A stretch of 58,269 bases of DNA. Source: Lachnospiraceae bacterium (GTDB lineage: Bacteria; Bacillota; Clostridia; Lachnospirales; Lachnospiraceae). A program made the position numbers and the translations under genes. The stretch is from NCBI GenBank assembly GCA_022774505.1, contig JALFLW010000068.1, positions 1 through 58,269 on the forward strand, read 5' to 3'. Shown here piece after piece: positions 19,622 to 31,618 of this stretch; within the stretch, counting starts at the first letter, position 1, and every line of letters begins with the position of its first letter. A model generated the notes under the pieces. It did no database searches, was not told where the DNA came from, and worked only from the letters and a program-made list of their open reading frames with translations.

Positions 19622-19678
19622 AAAAAAACCTTCCCGGATGACATCACCTTTTTCTACATGATGTCATCCGGGAAGGTT
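19622..19678 (-). terminator. Strong terminator between ruvB and mraZ
   Basis: A perfect 20-bp inverted repeat (19627-19646 and 19659-19678, 12-base loop) is followed on the minus strand by TTTTTTT. It lies downstream of the ruvAB operon and upstream of the mraZ promoter, isolating the two transcription units. Confidence 0.9.
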
Positions 19679-19749
19679 CGTTATTTAACCATTCTGACCT
19701 TCCATTTTCCACATTAATCCTCTTTTCTGAGCATTTAATGCGAAGAGGC

Positions 19750-19857
19750 GAACTGAAATTCGCGCAGGCGATTTCAGTTCTGCCATCAAAGCTATTTGTC
19801 TTCGCTCAGAAGCAAATAGCCGTGTAAAAAATACCGCATCGGCGGTATTTTTTACAC
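19750..19857. repeat. Three consecutive perfect hairpins after ruvB
   Basis: Three back-to-back inverted repeats fill the stretch after ruvB: 19750-19759/19771-19780 (10 bp), 19791-19798/19813-19820 (8 bp) and 19822-19837/19842-19857 (16 bp, four-base loop). The third touches the ruvB stop codon. A proper terminator already follows downstream, so this looks like a composite palindromic element or a structured 3' UTR. Confidence 0.6.
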
Positions 19858-20858
19858 TATCCTTCTGTCTTTTCTATTCCAAAATGACGATACGCAAGAT
19901 CTGATGCCACACGTCCTCTCGGAGTCCGCAGTATCAGTCCATTCTGTACAAGATAAGGCTCATATACATCCTCCAGTGTACCTGCGTCTTCTCCGATCGA
20001 CACAGCCAGAGTCTCCAGTCCCACCGGTCCACCACCAAAATTATGGATCATTGTTTCAATGATAAGACGATCCGTGTTATCCAGCCCAAGCTTATCTACC
20101 TCTAGCAGATCAAGAGCGAAGTCCGTCACCTTTTTATCTATCCGTCCATCATACTTAATCTGTGCAAAGTCTCTGACCCTCTTTAACAGACGATTTGCAA
20201 GACGTGGAGTTCCCCGCGATCTTCTTGCCAGCTCCATGGCACCTTCCTCATCGATCTCCACTCCCAGGATCCCTGCAGAATGTTTCACAATATCCGTCAG
20301 TTCCTGCGGTGTATAAAATTCCATACGGCTCACTACCCCAAAGCGGTCTCTGAGAGGTGCAGACAACATTCCTGCACGGGTCGTAGCACCGATCAGTGTA
20401 AATTTAGGCAGATCGATCCGAACCGACCGTGCCGAAGGTCCCTTTCCTATGACAATGTCTATAACATAATCTTCCATAGCCGGATAAAGCACTTCCTCCA
20501 CCTGACGGTTCAATCGATGGATCTCATCCACAAAAAGTACATCTCCATCCTGAAGCTTTGTGAGGATTGCTGCCATCTCCCCCGGCTTTTCAATAGCAGG
20601 GCCTGCCGTAATCTTCATATTCACACCCATCTCATTTGCAATGATCCCTGCAAGTGTTGTCTTTCCAAGTCCCGGTGGGCCATACAGAAGCACATGATCC
20701 AGTGCATCTCCTCTCTGCCTCGCCGCCTGAATATATACTGCCAGGTTTTCTTTAATCTTTTGCTGACCAATATACTCCTTCAGACACTGCGGACGCAGGG
20801 TAGGTTCCAATTTTGCATCCTCCTCCGTAATCTCCGTACTGATCGTCCTTTTCGCCAT
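19857..20858 (-). CDS. ruvB: Holliday junction branch-migration helicase RuvB
   Basis: The 333-aa AAA+ motor drives branch migration together with RuvA. Visible are Walker [10 protein letters not shown], Walker B DEIHRL, sensor motif [17 protein letters not shown] with the arginine-finger region, and a C-terminal winged helix with DNA-binding TPRGRVASD. Length is typical. It follows ruvA by 62 bp; a separate ruvC is not present here. An AAGGAG site lies 11 bases upstream of the ATG. Confidence 0.97.
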   Translation of the reverse strand: MAKRTISTEITEEDAKLEPTLRPQCLKEYIGQQKIKENLAVYIQAARQRGDALDHVLLYGPPGLGKTTLAGIIANEMGVNMKITAGPAIEKPGEMAAILTKLQDGDVLFVDEIHRLNRQVEEVLYPAMEDYVIDIVIGKGPSARSVRIDLPKFTLIGATTRAGMLSAPLRDRFGVVSRMEFYTPQELTDIVKHSAGILGVEIDEEGAMELARRSRGTPRLANRLLKRVRDFAQIKYDGRIDKKVTDFALDLLEVDKLGLDNTDRLIIETMIHNFGGGPVGLETLAVSIGEDAGTLEDVYEPYLVQNGLILRTPRGRVASDLAYRHFGIEKTEG

Positions 20859-20920
20859 ATTCCAAATATCTCCTTGCTCTGTCTTTCCGTCATGTTTTTA
20901 TCGAAGTGTCCTTCATCCTG

Positions 20921-21541
20921 TCACATAAGCTTCAGCACCTGCTTAAGCAGCTCTTCTGTCGTAAGGGCCTCGGCATTTTCAATCTGCTTCACCGCCTTCA
21001 GTGCCTCTGCCGCCGAATACCCTAATGCAGACAGTGCTTCTACTGCCTCTGCCGATGATTTTGAAACACCCTGCTGCTTTCTTTCTTTGTCCACAGTCCC
21101 TGTGACAGCCTTTTCCAGCACAGCATCTACTGTCTCTTTGGCAGCAATCTTATCCTTTAACTCTACAATTACTTTTTTAGCCGTCTTAGCCCCCACTCCC
21201 GGAGCTTTTGCAATAGCGGCCGCATCATCTGCCAAAACAGCGAATCGGATATCATCTGCAGACAGAGTACCTAAAATACTAAGGCCTGCCTTCGGTCCGA
21301 TCCCACTGACTGTTATGAGCATTTTGAATATTTCCAGTTCATCCATGCTTCCAAATCCAAACAGCTGCATGGCATCCTCCCGTACATTCAGATATGTATA
21401 TATCCTCATCTCACTGCCCATGTCCGGCAGACTATCGAGCATGGCAGGAGAAACAAGTATACGGTATCCTATTCCATGATTATCCAGAACAACTGCATCC
21501 TCCTCGATCATCTCCAGCGTCCCTTTTATATATCGGATCAT
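20921..21541 (-). CDS. ruvA: Holliday junction DNA-binding protein RuvA
   Basis: The 206-aa protein has an N-terminal OB fold (MIRYIKGTLEMIEEDAVVL), a helix-hairpin-helix region (VSGIGPKAGLSILG, APGVGAKTAKKVIVELKDK) and a C-terminal UBA-like domain that contacts RuvB. A tetramer grips four-way junctions. Its ATG overlaps the stop of the upstream zinc-ribbon gene by four bases (ATGA), indicating translational coupling. Confidence 0.96.
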   Translation of the reverse strand: MIRYIKGTLEMIEEDAVVLDNHGIGYRILVSPAMLDSLPDMGSEMRIYTYLNVREDAMQLFGFGSMDELEIFKMLITVSGIGPKAGLSILGTLSADDIRFAVLADDAAAIAKAPGVGAKTAKKVIVELKDKIAAKETVDAVLEKAVTGTVDKERKQQGVSKSSAEAVEALSALGYSAAEALKAVKQIENAEALTTEELLKQVLKLM

Positions 21542-21849
21542 TCTTCTCTTGTTCTCCTTTCGTTTCTTCCCGCTCCTCTATCCATGCCGCTATTCTCCCA
21601 ATCCGGAAGGCGGCTGAAATGTCCTGATGATTTTCCAAGCCATCCCTCCTCCATATATTTTAAGATCACATAAGGATGGATCCCCAGTTCTTCGGAAATC
21701 TGCAATGCATTGCTGTTTGGATACTTCTGAAGATATCTGACAATATCATCCAGCTGGTCATCATCCTTTGTCCTGCATGACCGGCAGCACCAGGTCCGTA
21801 TCTTTGAATGAAATACCGTATGGCAGTGCTTACAAACATTTGTATACAT
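21538..21849 (-). CDS. Small zinc-ribbon protein, YvyF-like
   Basis: The 103-aa protein has four N-terminal cysteines in two pairs (CKHC and CCRSC) that could bind zinc. A helical segment (DDIVRYLQKYPNSNALQIS, then EELGIHPYVILKYMEEGWL) resembles a degenerate helix-turn-helix. This layout recalls the YvyF/flagellar-operon zinc-ribbon family, but no flagellar genes are nearby, so no function is assigned. GGGAG lies five bases upstream of the ATG. It overlaps ruvA by four bases, so it is the first gene of the ruvAB operon here. Confidence 0.7.
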   Translation of the reverse strand: MYTNVCKHCHTVFHSKIRTWCCRSCRTKDDDQLDDIVRYLQKYPNSNALQISEELGIHPYVILKYMEEGWLGKSSGHFSRLPDWENSGMDRGAGRNERRTREE

Positions 21850-21862
21850 ATATTCTCCCCCT

Positions 21863-21937
21863 AAAAAAGGGCAAAACCAGCGTTTTACACTCTGGCTTCC
21901 CTCTGCGTTACGAGCATTTTCCTATACCCTAAAAAAG
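21863..21937 (-). repeat. Dispersed terminator-bearing repeat, copy 1
   Basis: This 75-bp stretch matches 32591-32664 at about 67 of 75 positions by eye. Both copies are bounded by six-T runs on the minus strand and end in a GTTTTGC-type hairpin plus T tract. In this copy the hairpin has two mismatches. The cls stop codon lies inside its 5' end. Confidence 0.7.
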
Positions 21938-23599
21938 CGTCGCAAATAAATTCAATAGTGGCTGAAGTATTTTCCAGCTCCGAGGACGGTTTTTCCAGTC
22001 CTCGTATTTTATCTCATTGCTCTCCTCAAACATTTTTTGGAAATCGCAGTATATGTCATTCTGGATCTTCTCTCCGGACATCCATACGCCATTTTCATAA
22101 TGAAGATAAAAGCTTCTGTAATCCATGTTAATTGTTCCGACGATCGCTGCGTCCTCCGTCAATATCTGCTTTGCATGAATAAATCCCGGTGTGTATTCAT
22201 AAATCCGCACACCTCCCTTTAAGAGGCTTCCGTAATTATAGTTTGTCAACATTTTAGCGTACTTCTTATCCGGTATATTCGGTGTTACAATACGCACATC
22301 CACGCCACGTCGTGCTGCCTCGATCAGCGATTCCTTCATATATTCCTCGATGATCAGGTAAGGTGTCGTAATATACAGATATTGATCCGAATACATGATC
22401 ATCTGATTATAAATACTTTCTATCGGATTCTTGGGATTATTTGCCGGACCATCCGAGATCACCTGACACCAGGTATCTCCCTTTTCCTCAGATAACACTT
22501 TATATTTCAGATAATCCACATGTTCTTTATCATTTCCGCTGGCCTCCCACATCTGCAGAAATACCACTGTCAATCCCCATACAGCATCTCCCTGCACCTT
22601 AATTCCGGTATCCTTCCAGACGCCAAAACGCTCTACCAGATTCGCATACTCGTCTGCCAGATTAAATCCGCCTGTATAACCTACCTTTCCATCGATCACC
22701 ATGATCTTTTGATGTGACCGGAAATTCATATACAGCTGACTGGTATACTTCATGATCGGATTAAAAACACGTACCTCAAACCCCTCATGCTCAAGAATCT
22801 GTTTGAAATATTTTCTGGTACGGATCGCAGCACCAAAATCATCATACAAAAATTTTACTTCGACGCCCTCCTCGATCTTTCGTTTCAGTATGCCATGCAT
22901 CTTATCCCAGAGTGCCCCCTCTGCAACAATAAAAAAATCGATCAGCACAAATTTTTCTGCTTTTTCTAATTCACGGAAAATAGATTCAAACGCATCCTGT
23001 CCCATCGGGAAATATTCTACCTGGTTTCCTCCGGTCAATAAAAAATCCTCCGACAGCATAAACTTTACCATCCTGCCGGAAACGGGATTTTCCTCCGCAT
23101 AATCTACCCACAGATCATCATCCTGCACCAAAAATTTATTGCCATAACTGATCTGACGCATGATATGTGTGTCCAGCTGCTTTCTTTTCTTGCCGGAACG
23201 CCCCCACAAAAAATACAGCAGGTATCCCGTGATCGGAAGCAGGGTAATAATAGATATCCATGCTATCCGGTAGGAAGGGCTTTGATTTCGGTTGATCAGG
23301 GTTACAATAGCGATCATCGCAAATACCTGGATCAGATAATACCAGATCGCACCGTGTTTTATGATCTGCAGCGAAAAGCCCATAACGATCCCTATCTGAG
23401 CCAATACGATCAAAGCCGTCATGACTACCTTTAAAAATCCGCTTGTGTTATTCTGTATCCTTCCCTTTAACTCACGAAGATAGCTTTCTTCTCTCTCTTG
23501 CTCCTGAAAATAGTTATCATTTCCACGCCTCTGATTTTTCTGATCCCATCTCTCATACGCGGCATTTTTATCGAATATCTTCTTTTCTCCGATTTCCAT
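21929..23599 (-). CDS. cls: Cardiolipin synthase (phospholipase D family)
   Basis: The 556-aa membrane enzyme condenses two phosphatidylglycerols into cardiolipin. A charged cytosolic N terminus precedes three membrane segments (about 55-80, 83-103, 110-133). Two PLD domains follow. The first HKD motif is intact (H296, K298, D303 in HQKIMVIDG). In the second (HAKQILTED, H475/K477) the expected Asp position holds Glu with Asp next to it, a small departure that may or may not matter. AAGGAG lies before the ATG at 23599. It is divergent from the YprB-like gene. Confidence 0.92.
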   Translation of the reverse strand: MEIGEKKIFDKNAAYERWDQKNQRRGNDNYFQEQEREESYLRELKGRIQNNTSGFLKVVMTALIVLAQIGIVMGFSLQIIKHGAIWYYLIQVFAMIAIVTLINRNQSPSYRIAWISIITLLPITGYLLYFLWGRSGKKRKQLDTHIMRQISYGNKFLVQDDDLWVDYAEENPVSGRMVKFMLSEDFLLTGGNQVEYFPMGQDAFESIFRELEKAEKFVLIDFFIVAEGALWDKMHGILKRKIEEGVEVKFLYDDFGAAIRTRKYFKQILEHEGFEVRVFNPIMKYTSQLYMNFRSHQKIMVIDGKVGYTGGFNLADEYANLVERFGVWKDTGIKVQGDAVWGLTVVFLQMWEASGNDKEHVDYLKYKVLSEEKGDTWCQVISDGPANNPKNPIESIYNQMIMYSDQYLYITTPYLIIEEYMKESLIEAARRGVDVRIVTPNIPDKKYAKMLTNYNYGSLLKGGVRIYEYTPGFIHAKQILTEDAAIVGTINMDYRSFYLHYENGVWMSGEKIQNDIYCDFQKMFEESNEIKYEDWKNRPRSWKILQPLLNLFATLF

Positions 23600-23640
23600 A
23601 TATCCGCACTCCTTTTTGTAGCAAAGTTCTTATTTCTTCT

Positions 23641-23669
23641 ATATTATATTTGAAGCTTCTTTTATGCAA
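23641..23669 (-). promoter_or_regulatory. Possible cls promoter
   Basis: On the minus strand TTGCAT (23664-23669) lies 17 bp from TAATAT (23641-23646), or 15 bp from the better hexamer TATAAT (23643-23648). It sits about 45 bp upstream of the cls start. The double reading makes it a modest call. Confidence 0.4.
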
Positions 23670-23755
23670 GCACAATACTCACTGAATTTTGACCCTTTTT
23701 TTATTATATGATATCCTTACATAAAATACAAACATCTCACGAGGAGCATCTCATT

Positions 23756-24937
23756 ATGAAAATAATACATAATACTCTGCCGGATCTGCCGGACAGATAT
23801 CCCTTTCACCAGCCTATAGAACAGATTACCTTTTTTGATATCGAGACCACCGGCCTCTCTCCAAAAACCTCCTCCATTTATCTGATCGGTGCCATGCATT
23901 ATGATATTTCTTCAAACCATTGGCAGCTGACACAATGGTTTGCCGATGATTATCAAAGTGAAGCAAAGATTTTAAATGCTTTTCTGACCTATCTGGAATC
24001 CTTTACCTTTTTGTATCATTTTAACGGCTGCTCCTTTGATCTGCCCTTTATATCAGAAAAATGCAAAAAGCATGACATTATTCCATCCAAAAAAATCTCT
24101 TCCGTTTTTTCAAATATAATCTCCGGCCATCAAAATGACAATTGCCCGGGAAATATTGATCTGTTAAAGGAAATATGCCCTTTCAAAAAAAAGCTGGGAC
24201 TTAGGAAAGCAAATCAGTCTTTTCTCGAACAATGGACAGGTCTAAAACGTCAGGACATATATAATGGCAGCCAGCTTATCAAAGTCTACTCCGAATATAT
24301 GCAGCAAAATATCCTCAAAAAAGCAAAAGCCGAACAATTAGAAAAGCTGCTTTTGCTTCACAACCATGACGATATCGCAGGCATGCTCCATGTATGCAGC
24401 ATGCTTGTTTATAAGGATCTTTTCGCCCCTTCCAAGCCACTTTCCGCCTCCTGCAGCGAGCTTACCAAAAATAAGATTGCCATAACAATTCCGCTTCGTT
24501 TCCCACACAAAAGCACTTTAAAACATACTTTTAACAGTACCGCTTCTTCCTCTTTATCGCTTCCGGATGCCACCTTACATCTGGATAAGGATCATGCTGT
24601 ACTAACGCTGCCTTTATATTCCGGAACATTAAAATACTTTTTCCCGGATTATAAAGATTACTATTATCTTCCGCAGGAGGATACCGCTATCCATAAAAGT
24701 GTTGCTCAATTCGTCGATGCTTCTTTCCGCAAAAAAGCCACTGCAGCCAGCTGTTATACAAAAAAAGAAGGGATATTCCTTCCCTCCCTTTCTCCCAAAG
24801 AACCTGTCTTGAAACAGCCTTCTTTCTACTATACATACCGTTCAAACCCCGCCTTTTACGAACTTCCATGGGGCGATACGGAAAAACTTCATTCCCTGAT
24901 AACCGATTACTGCACGCAGGAACTGGGCTGTTTTTAG
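23756..24937 (+). CDS. YprB-type ribonuclease H-like exonuclease
   Basis: The 393-aa protein has a predicted RNase H-fold 3'-5' exonuclease domain. Asp and Glu metal ligands are visible in FFDIETTGLSP near residue 37, with later conserved acidic residues in HNHDDIAGM. It matches the YprB family (RNase_H_2), whose cellular role is poorly known; Bacillus YprB is paired with the YprA helicase, which is not seen here. The start is the ATG at 23756 because GAGGAG lies nine bases upstream; the frame stays open earlier. The C-terminal third has no recognised domain. Confidence 0.8.
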   Translation: MKIIHNTLPDLPDRYPFHQPIEQITFFDIETTGLSPKTSSIYLIGAMHYDISSNHWQLTQWFADDYQSEAKILNAFLTYLESFTFLYHFNGCSFDLPFISEKCKKHDIIPSKKISSVFSNIISGHQNDNCPGNIDLLKEICPFKKKLGLRKANQSFLEQWTGLKRQDIYNGSQLIKVYSEYMQQNILKKAKAEQLEKLLLLHNHDDIAGMLHVCSMLVYKDLFAPSKPLSASCSELTKNKIAITIPLRFPHKSTLKHTFNSTASSSLSLPDATLHLDKDHAVLTLPLYSGTLKYFFPDYKDYYYLPQEDTAIHKSVAQFVDASFRKKATAASCYTKKEGIFLPSLSPKEPVLKQPSFYYTYRSNPAFYELPWGDTEKLHSLITDYCTQELGCF

Positions 24938-25093
24938 CCAAAACCTGCCGCACCGGACTATATCCTGTACCACCGGCAGTCTGTGTATTTTATGTGCCGA
25001 TTTTTCATTACCATGCTTGAATTTATAATATAAATACTGTAACATATAGAATTGTCGTTTTGTATCTTGATCAACAAAGGAAAAGGTGAAATC

Positions 25094-25981
25094 ATGGAAT
25101 TATTTCAATTAAGATATTTTCTTGCCGTTGCTCAATTTGAGCACGTCACAAAAGCAGCCGAAAGCCTGCATGTAGCACAGCCGGCAGTCTCCCAGGCGAT
25201 ACGTCATCTGGAGGACGAACTGGATATCGCTCTCTTTGACCGTGAAAATCATCATATCACACTTAACGGTGCCGGAAAGTTTCTGCAAAGCAAACTGATC
25301 CCTATCGTTTCCTCTCTGGACCGTCTCCCTGAGGAACTCCGGGAAGCCACCGAAAAACAGCCGGTCATTCACATTAATCTGCGCTCGGCCTCTGCGATCA
25401 TTACAAATTGTATTATTTCATACCAGGCTATCCATCCCGAGGTGAAATTTAAGCTTTCCCAGAAGCCCGACGATCCCACTGCAGATTATTTCGTTTCTGC
25501 CGTTCGCAGCGACACAGAGCTTCTGTCTTCGCAGCATGTATTATTCCAAGAGGATTTTTATCTGGCTGTCCCTGTCAATTCCAAGCTGGCTGCTAACTCC
25601 TCCATCAAACTGGAGAAGACATCCAAAGAATCTTATGTCAGTCTGGAAAGTAACCGTCCACTGCGTGCTATTTGCGATCTTTTCTGTCAGTCTATCCATT
25701 TCACCCCGAATATCGTATATGAAAGTGATAATCCCGAAACAGTACGTGATCTTATCGCAGCCGGACTCGGTGTAGGTTTCTGGCCGCAATACTGCTGGCA
25801 AAAGCCATCCCCGGATCAGGTAAAGCTGCTTTCCATAAATAATCCTGACTGCAGCCGCCGGGTAATCGCCTCCCTTCCCAAATCCTCCACGCAAAACCCT
25901 GCTATCATGGAATTTCATACATATCTCACAGACTGGATCAACAAGAACCTGTTATCGGATCAAAAATATCGGATCCGATAA
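25094..25981 (+). CDS. LysR-family transcriptional regulator
   Basis: The 295-aa regulator has the N-terminal LysR winged helix (FQLRYFLAVAQFEHVTKAAE, then LHVAQPAVSQAIRHLE) and a substrate-binding-type effector domain. AAAGG upstream fixes the ATG at 25094, although the frame continues upstream from a TTG. LysR proteins commonly control a divergent neighbour. Here the upstream gene is on the same strand and the downstream atp operon is convergent, so no target can be named. The effector is unknown. Its stop codon lies inside the hairpin shared with the atpC 3' end. Confidence 0.9.
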   Translation: MELFQLRYFLAVAQFEHVTKAAESLHVAQPAVSQAIRHLEDELDIALFDRENHHITLNGAGKFLQSKLIPIVSSLDRLPEELREATEKQPVIHINLRSASAIITNCIISYQAIHPEVKFKLSQKPDDPTADYFVSAVRSDTELLSSQHVLFQEDFYLAVPVNSKLAANSSIKLEKTSKESYVSLESNRPLRAICDLFCQSIHFTPNIVYESDNPETVRDLIAAGLGVGFWPQYCWQKPSPDQVKLLSINNPDCSRRVIASLPKSSTQNPAIMEFHTYLTDWINKNLLSDQKYRIR

Positions 25982-25996
25982 CAGATTCTCTTAGAA
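25950..25996. terminator. Convergent hairpin between the LysR gene and atpC
   Basis: A perfect 12-bp stem (25950-25961 and 25972-25983, 10-base loop) contains the LysR stop codon. A second small repeat, GATTCT / AGAATC, lies beside it. Neither strand has a good T run, so this is at best a weak bidirectional terminator for the convergent genes. Confidence 0.45.
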
Positions 25997-26413
25997 TCAA
26001 ATCCTCATATCGTCCTTACTGCTGTAACGAAGCCTTGACATCGCCCTGGCCAGTGAAGCCTTTGACATATAATATTCTTTGATACTCTGCTTTTGGCGAA
26101 GCTGCTCCCTCGCCCTCTCTTCCGCTTCTTTCGCACGTCGTACGTCAATCTCCTCCGGATGCTCTGCCGTATCTACCAGTATACTGACACGGTTATTGAT
26201 CACCTGGGCAAAACCTGTTCCAACGACACCCTTGATCCAGCTTTCGTCCTCTTTCCGGATCCGAAGCTCTCCCACCTCTACTGCAAAAACCATATTTTCA
26301 TGATGTGCCTGTATCTCCTTTTCTCCATCCTCAAGAGGAATCACTACCTGACGGCACCGCCCTTCAAAAAACACCCGGTCGCAGGCAGTAACAGTCAACA
26401 GAAATGTATCCAT
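25997..26413 (-). CDS. atpC: F1Fo ATP synthase epsilon subunit AtpC
   Basis: The 138-aa subunit links the rotor stalk and regulates ATPase activity. The beta-sandwich half (TVTACDRVFFEGRCRQVV onward) and the C-terminal helical hairpin (RRAKEAEERAREQLRQK) are visible. It is the last gene of the atp operon, two bases after atpD. Confidence 0.95.
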   Translation of the reverse strand: MDTFLLTVTACDRVFFEGRCRQVVIPLEDGEKEIQAHHENMVFAVEVGELRIRKEDESWIKGVVGTGFAQVINNRVSILVDTAEHPEEIDVRRAKEAEERAREQLRQKQSIKEYYMSKASLARAMSRLRYSSKDDMRI

Positions 26414-26415
26414 AT

Positions 26416-28711
<2,296 letters not shown>

Positions 28712-28779
28712 GCTTATCTCCATTCTCTGTGTCCCTGTCCACCAGATTGCCATCTGATGGCAACACAGATATGCTGCTA

Positions 28780-30288
28780 TTATTTATCCTGATCCATAAA
28801 CCCCTGTGCTGCTGACAGGATCTGCTCTTTCAGCTCATCCCCCAGCACTTTATCTTTCTGAATTTTTTCTTCAATTTCAGGATGCTGATCATGAAAATAC
28901 ATAAGCATTCTTCCCTGCATATCCTTAATCTCCTGTTTCGGAACATTAATAAATAATTTTCCGGTAGCAGCCACCAGAGTGATAACCTGTTCTGCCAGAG
29001 ACATCGGATGACCAAGCGGCTGTTTCAAAAGCTCCATCAGACCATTTCCATAAGCCAGCTGCTGTTTTGTCTCTTCATCCAGATCTGAACTAAACTGGGT
29101 AAAGACTTCCATTTCCCGAAACTGTGCCAGATCAATACGAATTGTACCTGCAGCCTTTTTCATGGCCTTTGTCTGTGCCGCTCCACCAACACGGGATACG
29201 GACAAACCTACATTGACCGCAGGACGCATTCCTGAGAAAAACAGATCGCTCTCCAGAAAAATCTGCCCGTCAGTAATAGAAATAACATTTGTCGGAATAT
29301 ATGCTGATACATCTCCGGCCTGTGTCTCTATAATAGGAAGTGCCGTAATGGAACCACCTCCCAGCTCATCGCTCAGTCTGCTGGATCGTTCCAGCAGACG
29401 GGAATGCAGATAAAATACATCTCCCGGATACGCCTCACGCCCCGGCGAACGCTCGAGCAAAAGGGACAATGCACGATAAGCCACCGCATGCTTTGACAGA
29501 TCATCATATACAATCAGTACATCTTTTCCCTGATACATAAAATATTCTGCCAACGCTGTCCCGGAATATGGTGCAATATATTCCAAAGATGCAGACTCAC
29601 TTGCCGTCGCCGAAAGCACAATAGAATATTCCATTGCATCATTTTTCTCCAACGTATTTACAAGCTTTGCCACCGTAGATGCTTTCTGACCGATCGCCAC
29701 ATAAATACAGACTACGTCCTTTCCCTTTTGGTTCAGGATCGCATCCATGGCAATGGAAGTTTTTCCTGTCTGCCTGTCACCAATGATCAATTCACGCTGT
29801 CCTCTTCCGATCGGAAACATGGAATCAATTGCGAGGATCCCTGTCTCCAGTGGTTCTGTTACCGACTTACGGTCAATGATCCCCGGTGCCTCACACTCAA
29901 TCGGCCGGTAATCATCCTCCTGAATATCTCCCTTTCCATCAATAGGGGCTCCAAGTGCATTGACAACACGCCCCAAATACCCGTCTCCCACAGGAATACC
30001 TGCACGTTTTTTTGTTCTGGTCACCTTCATTCCCTCACGGATGCCATTATCTTTACCTAATACAATGCAGCCGATCTGGGTACGCTGGATATCCTGAACC
30101 ATTCCTTTAATCCCATTTTCAAAAATTACGATTTCTCCATACATCGCATGTTCCATGCCATAAATTGTCGCAATCCCATCGCCAACCCAGATCACGGTTC
30201 CTACTTCATGCTCCCGGCTCGCTGTTTCATAATTTTCAATCTCACTTTTTAATATAGATATTATATTTTCTGAGCTGATCGCACTCAC
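28780..30288 (-). CDS. atpA: F1Fo ATP synthase alpha subunit AtpA
   Basis: The 502-aa non-catalytic nucleotide-binding subunit has the P-loop GDRQTGKTS, the conserved Arg region ([10 protein letters not shown]-like [14 protein letters not shown]) and the [13 protein letters not shown] signature. The start codon is GTG at 30288, with GGAG eight bases upstream; an overlapping ATG is followed at once by TGA. It sits four bases after atpH. Confidence 0.97.
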   Translation of the reverse strand: MSAISSENIISILKSEIENYETASREHEVGTVIWVGDGIATIYGMEHAMYGEIVIFENGIKGMVQDIQRTQIGCIVLGKDNGIREGMKVTRTKKRAGIPVGDGYLGRVVNALGAPIDGKGDIQEDDYRPIECEAPGIIDRKSVTEPLETGILAIDSMFPIGRGQRELIIGDRQTGKTSIAMDAILNQKGKDVVCIYVAIGQKASTVAKLVNTLEKNDAMEYSIVLSATASESASLEYIAPYSGTALAEYFMYQGKDVLIVYDDLSKHAVAYRALSLLLERSPGREAYPGDVFYLHSRLLERSSRLSDELGGGSITALPIIETQAGDVSAYIPTNVISITDGQIFLESDLFFSGMRPAVNVGLSVSRVGGAAQTKAMKKAAGTIRIDLAQFREMEVFTQFSSDLDEETKQQLAYGNGLMELLKQPLGHPMSLAEQVITLVAATGKLFINVPKQEIKDMQGRMLMYFHDQHPEIEEKIQKDKVLGDELKEQILSAAQGFMDQDK

Positions 30289-30292
30289 ATTA

Positions 30293-30796
30293 TCATCTCC
30301 TAGTCAATTTTTCTGTCAGACAGTTGACACTCCCCTGCAGACTCCGGTCAATCTCCAGATCACCAATACGGATCACGAAACCTCCGATCAATTCCGGACG
30401 GGATTTCAATGCAAGCTTCACTTTATTGCATTTTAACTGACTGCATAATTTATTTTCTATCTGAGCTAGCTGCTCTGAATCCGGCTTATCCACATAATAC
30501 AAAATGCCTGTTTTTATCTTTCGGCTGTCATCATACCATCTTTGATAAGCCCGAAAAATATCCGGCAGCATTTTCTCCTCATGATTATCACATACCACTT
30601 TTAAAAAGGAATGTAGCGTCTCCGGAAATATCTTTTCTATCAGACTATGTTTTTTGCTTCTTTGAACCACAGGACTTTCCAATACCTCCTGCAGGGGTTT
30701 TGAAGAATTCCATATCTTTGCTGTCTCAGCAATCATCTCTCTGTCAATATCTAATAGAAATAATACCTTTCCATAATTAATTGCCATCTGATTCAT
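30293..30796 (-). CDS. atpH: F1Fo ATP synthase delta subunit AtpH
   Basis: The 167-aa peripheral stalk subunit (OSCP homologue) has the N-terminal helical domain ([12 protein letters not shown]) and the C-terminal [19 protein letters not shown] motif. The ATG at 30796 is chosen because AGGTGA lies five bases upstream, giving a 20-bp overlap with the end of atpF. Upstream GTG and downstream ATG alternatives exist. Confidence 0.92.
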   Translation of the reverse strand: MNQMAINYGKVLFLLDIDREMIAETAKIWNSSKPLQEVLESPVVQRSKKHSLIEKIFPETLHSFLKVVCDNHEEKMLPDIFRAYQRWYDDSRKIKTGILYYVDKPDSEQLAQIENKLCSQLKCNKVKLALKSRPELIGGFVIRIGDLEIDRSLQGSVNCLTEKLTRR

Positions 30797-31274
30797 AGGA
30801 CTCACCTGCTCCTGCTATGTAACTGTCATATATGGATCGATTGGACGCTGACCCGGCATTTTCCGCAAGAATCTTCTCTGCTGCTGCCATTGCCACCTGT
30901 GCCACCTGCTTGTGCATACCACTCATTGTCTTTTCTTTTTCAGCCTCTACATCTCTCCGGGCTTTTTCCATAATATGATCTGCCTGTTTTTCTGCTTCCA
31001 TCACTCTGTTTTCATATTCTTTATGAGCACGTACCTTTGCATTGTCCAATATCTTTTGTGACTCAGCCTTTGCATCTGTCAGCATCTTCTCATATTTATC
31101 TTTTAACTGCAGAGCCTCTTCTTCTTTCCCTGCCGCTGATGCAAACTGTCCATCTATCTGCTCTTTTCTCTGCTCCAATACCGACCTGATCGGACCGATC
31201 AGGAAATGACGCAATGCCACATAAAGAACTAACAGGTTGATCAATGTAAAGACGATCCCGTCTAAACGTAACAT
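30777..31274 (-). CDS. atpF: F1Fo ATP synthase b subunit AtpF
   Basis: The 165-aa stator subunit has one N-terminal membrane helix (about 5-25) followed by a long charged coiled coil (RSVLEQRKEQIDGQFASA onward). Its end overlaps the start of atpH. The ribosome site is weak, with AAAGG 13 bases from the ATG. Confidence 0.94.
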   Translation of the reverse strand: MLRLDGIVFTLINLLVLYVALRHFLIGPIRSVLEQRKEQIDGQFASAAGKEEEALQLKDKYEKMLTDAKAESQKILDNAKVRAHKEYENRVMEAEKQADHIMEKARRDVEAEKEKTMSGMHKQVAQVAMAAAEKILAENAGSASNRSIYDSYIAGAGESYESDGN

Positions 31275-31350
31275 ATCACATCGCCAGCCTTTCTCTGATT
31301 TTTTGTATAGAAAATGCTTTCACATCCACTATACCCGTTACCGCTTCTAT

Positions 31351-31575
31351 TTATTTCAAAAATAATATGATCAACAATGCGATAACAAAACCATAAATGG
31401 CAGTTGCCTCTGCCAATGCACAGCCAAGAACAAGATTGATCTTGATCTTTGGTTCTGCCTCCGGCTGTCTTGCGATGGCATCTACTGCCTTTGACGTAGC
31501 CATTCCAATACCAATTCCTGCTCCAATACCTGTTAAAACTGCGATTCCTGCTCCAATTGCGATTAACTGTGTCAT
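31351..31575 (-). CDS. atpE: F1Fo ATP synthase c subunit AtpE
   Basis: The 74-aa hairpin subunit forms the membrane rotor ring. Two helices flank the polar loop ARQPEA, and the essential carboxylate is E56 in LAEATAIYGF. Compared with the sodium-binding c subunit of Ilyobacter, the Gln ligand position is Ile (I23) and the Ser after Glu is Ala (A57), while Thr and Tyr are kept. This leans towards proton rather than sodium coupling, without proving it. The ATG at 31575 has GAGG six bases upstream; an in-frame earlier start has no site. Confidence 0.95.
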   Translation of the reverse strand: MTQLIAIGAGIAVLTGIGAGIGIGMATSKAVDAIARQPEAEPKIKINLVLGCALAEATAIYGFVIALLIILFLK

Positions 31576-31618
31576 AATTATCCTCGATTCTGCGCTGCCC
31601 ATTCTATTTTTATATTCC

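Noticed and set aside
20280-21479. A 399-codon plus-strand open frame across ruvB and ruvA
   Set aside because: It is antisense to two well-recognised genes, with Ser/Cys-rich shadow composition and no family features.
24938-25093. CTGCCG / CGGCAG repeat after the YprB-like gene considered as a terminator
   Set aside because: The six-base arms are separated by over 20 bases and no T run follows.
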